6,765 bases of DNA. Origin: JBAXBF01 sp034429745. GTDB lineage: Bacteria > Chloroflexota > Anaerolineae > Anaerolineales > DRKV01. Under the pieces are notes generated by a model. The model searched no databases, had not been told where the DNA came from, and was given only the letters and a program-made list of their open reading frames with translations. Made by a program: the position numbers and the translations under genes. Below, piece by piece: positions 1 to 3,814 of the stretch. Numbering within the stretch: the stretch's first letter is position 1; the number at the start of each line of letters is the position of its first letter. The stretch is taken from contig DAOUFY010000110.1 in NCBI GenBank assembly GCA_034429745.1, forward strand, positions 1 through 6,765. The letters run 5' to 3'.

Positions 1-29
1 GTTAATTTTTCTTTTAATTTTCGCAATAT

Positions 30-560
30 TTATATCTTTTTACCGTTCTTCTTTACACATACATGCCCCTCATGAGGATTATATAATTCACCACATAAAA
101 GGCAAGTTACTCTCCCCCGAGCAGATACTTCAATACTCCAAGCAGCTAGAGCTTTCAGTTGTGAGCGTGTGCACCAAAACCTAACAACAGATAGTTCGTC
201 TTCATCTTTTTGTCCAAACTTCATCTCTTTTGCTATTATAACGGCTAAATCATCCACTAAATGATACCCCAAATGCAATTCACCTACCCGAAATAACGGA
301 TCCACTGGAGGGTTAATGTGCATCTTTTCCTCTTGGTAATCCACTACTTCTTGTTCAAGATCAGGAAATTTCTTTTTTATCTCTCTTAAAAAATCTTCAA
401 TTCCTGAAACCAAGGCAATCAATTGTGTTTTTTCAAGAATCAGTGTAACAATATGATCCCCTTTCCATCCCTGTAAGTAAAATACTCTCTGTCCAGGTTC
501 CCCAATTGCATCAGTAGTAATATGCTCTACAGGATTTAGATCAATTTCCATACCTGCCAT
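30..560 (-). CDS. DUF3090 family protein with C-terminal zinc-ribbon-like motif
   Basis: This is a 176-residue protein of unknown function that I assign to DUF3090 (the TIGR03847 type). The strongest sign is the C-terminus: an 'FWCTRSQLKALAAWS' helix (about 128-142) is followed by C153-x2-C156-x6-H163-x2-H166-x-C168 and a K/NG-rich tail. This matches the 'CPLCG..LDP.GHVCPR.NG' ending I remember from actinobacterial members. The motif looks able to bind zinc, but that is inferred. There is no signal peptide or membrane segment, so it is probably cytoplasmic. The ATG at 560 is preferred to the one at 566 because AAGGAG (567-572) abuts the 566 ATG but lies an ideal 6 nt from the 560 ATG. It follows the histidine phosphatase gene after 32 nt, the same order as the trio in Actinobacteria, where a kinase-like gene comes next. 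The family call is strong; the function is unknown. Confidence 0.88.
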   Translation of the reverse strand: MAGMEIDLNPVEHITTDAIGEPGQRVFYLQGWKGDHIVTLILEKTQLIALVSGIEDFLREIKKKFPDLEQEVVDYQEEKMHINPPVDPLFRVGELHLGYHLVDDLAVIIAKEMKFGQKDEDELSVVRFWCTRSQLKALAAWSIEVSARGRVTCLLCGELYNPHEGHVCVKKNGKKI

Positions 561-566
561 GATCAT

Positions 567-572
567 CTCCTT
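567..572 (-). promoter_or_regulatory. Shine-Dalgarno AAGGAG that sets the DUF3090 start
   Basis: AAGGAG on the minus strand lies in the 32-nt gap after the phosphatase stop codon. It directly touches the ATG at 566, which leaves no spacer, but sits 6 nt from the ATG at 560. A third in-frame ATG at 551 would be 15 nt away. Spacing therefore favours 560 as the true start. Confidence 0.75.
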
Positions 573-592
573 AACAATACTTTAGATTTCCC

Positions 593-1219
593 TTATTTTC
601 CATTACACGAAAGAATATGGGACACTGATGGACTAGATAATGTCATCAGCCGAAAATCATTTTTATCAATAAAAAAAGCCGTAATTGTAGCTGTTTCTAT
701 GTCAATTTTTCTAAAGTAATCTAATGGAAGGCCAAGAAAATATACCACAATTAATTTAATGATGTCTGCATGGGTTACACAAACCACTATTTGCTTCTTG
801 TTCCATTGCTCGCGTATTCCATCAATAAATTGAACAGCCCTTTGCTGTGCCTCAAAAAACGTTTCTCCATTTGGAAAACGTACTAAACCAGGATTCTGTT
901 TCAATTTTTTCCATAAACTTGTTTTTCTCAAGTTGGATATTTTTTCACCTTGCAGATCGCCAAAATCAATTTCATTCAGTGCCTGCTCTTGTTGAATGTT
1001 CAACTTTCTCTCTTTAGCAATAAAGTGTGCTGTCTCCATAGCCCTTTCTAAAGGACTACTATATACTGCTTCAAAGGGAACATGTTGAAACGAATTAGCT
1101 AACCTTTCCCCTTGCTCTCTCCCTTTTTCATTAAGGTGCACTTCAGGTAGTCTTCCAGCTAATCTTCCTTCCTTTATGTAATCATTCTCAGCATGCCTCA
1201 CAAGTAAAACAACTGCCAT
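593..1219 (-). CDS. Histidine phosphatase superfamily protein, MSMEG_4193-type putative phosphomutase
   Basis: This 208-residue protein belongs to the phosphoglycerate mutase-like histidine phosphatases, which form a phosphohistidine intermediate. The N-terminal 'LLVRHAEND' holds R8 and the nucleophile H9, with Ala in place of the usual Gly of the RHG signature. The phosphate pocket is completed by R59 in 'SSPLERA', the likely acid E83 in 'LNEIDFGDLQG', and H150 in 'VCVTHADIIK'. The segment 'GRLAGRLPEVHLNEKG' (18-33) resembles the 'LAGRTPGVHLDERG' block of the MSMEG_4193 subgroup (TIGR03848). That resemblance, plus the adjacent DUF3090 gene, is why I place it there and not with GpmB or CobC. 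The physiological substrate is unknown, and phosphatase or phosphomutase activity is possible. Its ATG overlaps the rarA stop by 1 nt. A GGAG (1229-1232) lies 9 nt upstream inside rarA, so translation is probably coupled. The protein is soluble, with no signal peptide. Confidence 0.88.
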   Translation of the reverse strand: MAVVLLVRHAENDYIKEGRLAGRLPEVHLNEKGREQGERLANSFQHVPFEAVYSSPLERAMETAHFIAKERKLNIQQEQALNEIDFGDLQGEKISNLRKTSLWKKLKQNPGLVRFPNGETFFEAQQRAVQFIDGIREQWNKKQIVVCVTHADIIKLIVVYFLGLPLDYFRKIDIETATITAFFIDKNDFRLMTLSSPSVSHILSCNGK

Positions 1220-1221
1220 TA
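1217..1221 (-). other. TAATG stop/start overlap between rarA and the phosphatase gene
   Basis: On the minus strand TAATG carries the TAA stop of rarA (1219-1221) and the ATG of the histidine phosphatase (1217-1219), sharing one A. This arrangement typically means termination-reinitiation coupling and shows that the two genes share a transcript. Confidence 0.85.
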
Positions 1222-2640
1222 TCTATTGCTCCGATTATAGATATGTTTATACTTAATTTCTTCAATATCTTTGTCCGAAGGTGCCGGTATATAACGTTCC
1301 TCATCAATATTCAAAGCATCAAGTTGAGCTTTACGCCATCTTTCTATTCTTTGTGATATTGTTTTTTCATACCCCTGTTGACTTGGATGGTAAAACGATA
1401 CCCCTAAAAGCTCTGTGGGCATATACTGCTGCGCAATAAAATGATTTTCGTAAGAATGTGGATAAAGATACCCCTCACCATGACCTAATACTTTTTTATC
1501 CCTATGAGAATCCTGCAAATGACTAGGTACATCAGTTTTTCCATGCCGTTCAACATATTGATAAGCTGAAAAATAAGCCGAGGTGGTATTTGACTTTTCT
1601 GCAGTGGCTAAATATAAAACCGCCTCAACAATTGGGTAAATACCTTCCGGCAATCCCACATACTCAAAGGCTTGAGCTGCTGCTGAAGTTACCACTAAAC
1701 CCATTGGGTCGGCTAATCCTATGTCTTCACCCGCTAAAATAAGCAATCTTCGTAAGATAAATCGCGGATCTTCCCCGGCATAGAGCATCTTAGCTAGCCA
1801 AAATAAAGCTGCGTCTGCGTCGGAACCACGAATGGATTTTATAAACGCTGAGATTGTATCATAATGCGAATCTCCATCTTTATCATATAAAACGGCTCGT
1901 CTTTGAATAGAATCTTGAGCAGCTTCTAACGTGATATGGATAGCACCATCCTGATCAGGTGAAGTCGATTCAACGGCTAATTCTAATGCATTAAGCAAAT
2001 TCCTTGCATCTCCACCAGATACTTGAATGAGATGTTCTCTTGCATCATCATCGAGGATTATCTTTTTCTTTCCATATCCTCTTTCTTTGTCATAAAGCGC
2101 TTTTTCTAAAATGTCTGCTAAATGTTTTTCTTCCAACGGTTTCAATTGAAAAATTCTTGAACGGGAAACAAGAGCTGAATTTACTTCAAAATAAGGATTT
2201 TCCGTCGTTGCTCCAATAAATATGATTGTTCCATTTTCAACAAACGGCAATAAAGCATCTTGTTGAGTTTTGTTCCACCGGTGAACCTCATCTATAAATA
2301 AAATTGTCTTTTTCCCATATAACTTTCTTCTTTCTTTAGCCTCTTCTATCACTCGCATAAAATCCGCTTTTCCGGCTAAGACAGCCGATAGTACCTCAAA
2401 ATGCGCCTGGGTGTGATTAGCAATCACATGTGCAAGTGTTGTTTTCCCGCTACCTGGCGGTCCCCATAAGATAATAGAGGAAAACAATCGGTCAGACAAA
2501 ATTGCCCTCTGAAGCAATTTGCCTTCTCCAACAATATGTTCCTGCCCAACAAAATCGGAAAGCCATTTTGGCCGCATCCTTGCTGCCAATGGTGCGTCTT
2601 CATCTAACATTTTTGATAACGCGTGATCGAACAAATCCAT
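1219..2640 (-). CDS. rarA: Replication-associated recombination protein A (AAA+ ATPase RarA/MgsA)
   Basis: This 473-residue AAA+ ATPase is related to clamp loaders and WRNIP1/Mgs1, which act at stalled replication forks. The order of motifs is clear. 'PLAARMRPKWLSDFVGQEHIV' (from 17) is followed by Walker A GPPGSGKT (60-67), Walker B 'ILFIDEVHR' (113-121), sensor 1 'GATTENP' (143-149), the arginine-finger region 'SRSRIF' (159-164) and sensor 2 'GGDARNLLNALE' (209-220). The C-terminal half has the RarA tetramerisation block: 'YDKDGDSHYDTISAFIKSIRGS' around 252-273, 'AGEDPRFILRR' (288-298), 'ASxAEKSN'-like 'ATAEKSN' (345-351) and 'YLYPHSY' (391-397). The usual 'HRFNK' reads 'HRWNK' here. The protein is longer than E. 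coli RarA (about 447 residues) owing to a charged tail of about 30 residues after 440. The first ATG is chosen because the next Met (M11) has no ribosome-binding site, but the site for M1 is itself weak (AGGA 2 nt upstream). It lies 33 nt after the CAP-LysM gene and overlaps the next gene. Confidence 0.96.
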   Translation of the reverse strand: MDLFDHALSKMLDEDAPLAARMRPKWLSDFVGQEHIVGEGKLLQRAILSDRLFSSIILWGPPGSGKTTLAHVIANHTQAHFEVLSAVLAGKADFMRVIEEAKERRKLYGKKTILFIDEVHRWNKTQQDALLPFVENGTIIFIGATTENPYFEVNSALVSRSRIFQLKPLEEKHLADILEKALYDKERGYGKKKIILDDDAREHLIQVSGGDARNLLNALELAVESTSPDQDGAIHITLEAAQDSIQRRAVLYDKDGDSHYDTISAFIKSIRGSDADAALFWLAKMLYAGEDPRFILRRLLILAGEDIGLADPMGLVVTSAAAQAFEYVGLPEGIYPIVEAVLYLATAEKSNTTSAYFSAYQYVERHGKTDVPSHLQDSHRDKKVLGHGEGYLYPHSYENHFIAQQYMPTELLGVSFYHPSQQGYEKTISQRIERWRKAQLDALNIDEERYIPAPSDKDIEEIKYKHIYNRSNR

Positions 2641-2651
2641 AATCCTACCAA

Positions 2652-2663
2652 TTAAACCCTCAT
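2652..2663 (-). promoter_or_regulatory. Possible three-codon leader frame (Met-Arg-Val-stop) before rarA
   Basis: In the 33-nt gap between the CAP-LysM gene and rarA, the minus strand reads ATG AGG GTT TAA. A TAGGAG (2671-2676) that overlaps the CAP-LysM stop codon stands 7 nt upstream of this ATG. That is a much better ribosome-binding site than the AGGA 2 nt before the rarA ATG. The mini-frame stops 11 nt before rarA, close enough for a terminating ribosome to reinitiate. What is seen is the sequence and spacing. A regulatory role is inferred, and chance is quite possible for so short a frame. Confidence 0.25.
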
Positions 2664-2673
2664 TTAAGGACTC

Positions 2674-3714
2674 CTACGTACCGTCACCTACATCTTTTGT
2701 AAAAGACAAAATAATCACTGCTGCAATAGCAATCAATCCGATAAACAAGGCTAATAAAGCTCTAACAGGATCAAGTCTGAACCCTGTAGCTGTTTTTTTC
2801 AGGGGAGTTTTCGTTGGGGTCTCCGTCATATATAAAGTTGGAGATGGTAATAGTGCTGTAGGTGTTATCGTTGGTTGATCACTTACCATTGCCGCTGTAG
2901 TTTGCTCTGAATTCTCAGGGGAAGGAGTGTTCGAAGGGAAAATAATCAGGCGGTTACCAGGATAGACAAAACTGTTTTCTGTAAGATTATTCCTAGATAG
3001 TAAGTCTGCTAAGGGTATATTGTACTTAGCAGCAATTGTCCATAAAGTTTGTCCTTGTTGGACAATATGAATCACCGAACCATCTTCGGCAGGAGTTGAC
3101 ACAAAAACCGGCTTCGGCAGCGCTGCCTGCGTAGCTTGCTGAGCAGCAATTTGGGTAGGATTTCCGCTTACCGAACCCGAAGAGCTTTTTGTTGACTGTG
3201 GTTGAGAGCCGGCCACATAACCTACATCCAATGTATAATAATATACACCTCCTGCTACTGCCACTCCAACACCCATATCCGTATATTTTGAGGATAAAAC
3301 CCCCTCTAAGTGCCACCCCCCATCTGCGATCCACCAATCAACAGCTACAGAAGGAGAGGCAGATGTACTGGCGTAAATATTCTCTGTTACAAATATCTGG
3401 GCTCCATTTCCATAACCGGCTGCGGCTGCTCGGTCAACTGGTCGAGTTCCCCCAGCTCCGCTATGTGTTGCTGAACCAATACTTGCTTGATATTCACTAT
3501 GCGCTTGGGCAGCCGCCATTAAAGCAGCATTGACAGTATATGGAGGCAAACCATTTGCAGCTCGCCGTCCGTTGATCTCAGCTATCATGGCATCAGCTTG
3601 TGCAAGATGCCTCTCATAAATCCTTGAATGTCCACTGAATGCTGTCAAGCATGCCGATAATAGGATTAGATATATTAGTTTTTCTCTCAGGTTTATCCTT
3701 CTTAGAAAATCCAT
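2674..3714 (-). CDS. Exported CAP-domain and LysM-domain envelope protein, membrane anchored
   Basis: This 346-residue envelope protein has the following order. Residues 1-28 are a basic start (RR, REK) and a hydrophobic stretch ending 'LLSAC' at C22, which fits a lipobox. Residues about 40-167 are a CAP domain (SCP/PR-1, YkwD-like) with H72 in 'AQAHSEYQ', H84 in 'THSG', E111 in 'TENIY' and H135 in 'GGWHLEGVL', ending 'MGVGVAVAGGVYYYTLDVG'. A Ser/Gln/Ala linker follows, then one LysM domain (about 214-260, 'HIVQQGQTLWTIAAKYNIP' to 'YPGNRLIIFP') that should bind peptidoglycan or similar glycans. After this come a Thr/Pro/Ser-rich stalk (about 261-309) and a C-terminal membrane helix (about 319-338) with a short tail. 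No LPXTG is present. CAP domains in bacteria are mostly of unknown activity. It looks like the first gene of the four-gene operon. The ATG has a weak GAGAG site (3724-3728), 9 nt away. Confidence 0.9.
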   Translation of the reverse strand: MDFLRRINLREKLIYLILLSACLTAFSGHSRIYERHLAQADAMIAEINGRRAANGLPPYTVNAALMAAAQAHSEYQASIGSATHSGAGGTRPVDRAAAAGYGNGAQIFVTENIYASTSASPSVAVDWWIADGGWHLEGVLSSKYTDMGVGVAVAGGVYYYTLDVGYVAGSQPQSTKSSSGSVSGNPTQIAAQQATQAALPKPVFVSTPAEDGSVIHIVQQGQTLWTIAAKYNIPLADLLSRNNLTENSFVYPGNRLIIFPSNTPSPENSEQTTAAMVSDQPTITPTALLPSPTLYMTETPTKTPLKKTATGFRLDPVRALLALFIGLIAIAAVIILSFTKDVGDGT

Positions 3715-3730
3715 AGTAAATTTCTCTCTG

Positions 3731-3759
3731 ATTATAAACCAAATCTAAAAGTTTTTCTA
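3731..3759 (-). promoter_or_regulatory. Candidate promoter for the CAP-LysM/rarA operon
   Basis: On the minus strand a perfect TATAAT (3731-3736) is preceded by 17 bp and a poor -35 box TAGAAA (3754-3759, four of six matches to TTGACA). Transcription would begin near 3722-3725, only about 10 nt before the ATG and within the weak GAGAG site. The message would thus be almost leaderless, which is unusual and lowers confidence. Confidence 0.5.
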
Positions 3760-3762
3760 TTC

Positions 3763-3790
3763 TTGACGAACATATCTCTCATGGTATGAT
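3763..3790 (+). promoter_or_regulatory. Extended -10 sigma70-type promoter for the M16C peptidase
   Basis: TTGACG (3763-3768, five of six matches) is followed by a 16-bp spacer and TATGAT (3785-3790, five of six). A TGG immediately before the -10 box supplies the TGn extended -10 element. The start point would be near 3797, giving a leader of about 18 nt that carries the ribosome-binding site. Confidence 0.75.
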
Positions 3791-3800
3791 TAACCACATA

Positions 3801-3806
3801 AAGGAG
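3801..3806 (+). promoter_or_regulatory. Shine-Dalgarno AAGGAG for the M16C peptidase
   Basis: A consensus AAGGAG lies 8 nt before the ATG at 3815. This fixes that ATG as the start, and it fits the short leader predicted from the promoter at 3763-3790. Confidence 0.85.
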
Positions 3807-3814
3807 AGTAAAAG

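Noticed and set aside
1..29. Possible terminator after the DUF3090 gene
   Set aside because: The stretch is AT-rich but has no GC-containing hairpin followed by a T run in the minus-strand direction. The operon may well continue past the edge.
2840..2892. LPSPT in the Thr/Pro stalk as a sortase signal
   Set aside because: It is not LPXTG. It lies about 25 residues from the membrane helix, and the tail after the helix has only one basic residue, so sortase anchoring is not supported.
2674..2931. Thr/Pro-rich stalk as a DNA tandem repeat
   Set aside because: The coding sequence is biased in composition but shows no regular repeat unit at the DNA or protein level.
3026..3533. Open frames on both strands inside the CAP-LysM gene (103 and 114 codons)
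   Set aside because: They lie entirely within a gene with clear domains. They lack ribosome-binding sites, and their translations are rich in Cys, Trp, His and Leu without recognisable motifs. They are shadows of the real frame.
3776..3808. CTCTC ... GAGAG inverted pair around the peptidase promoter
   Set aside because: The arms are only five bases long and 23 bases apart, and the left arm lies upstream of the predicted transcription start, so it cannot fold in the RNA. As an operator it is too weak to support.
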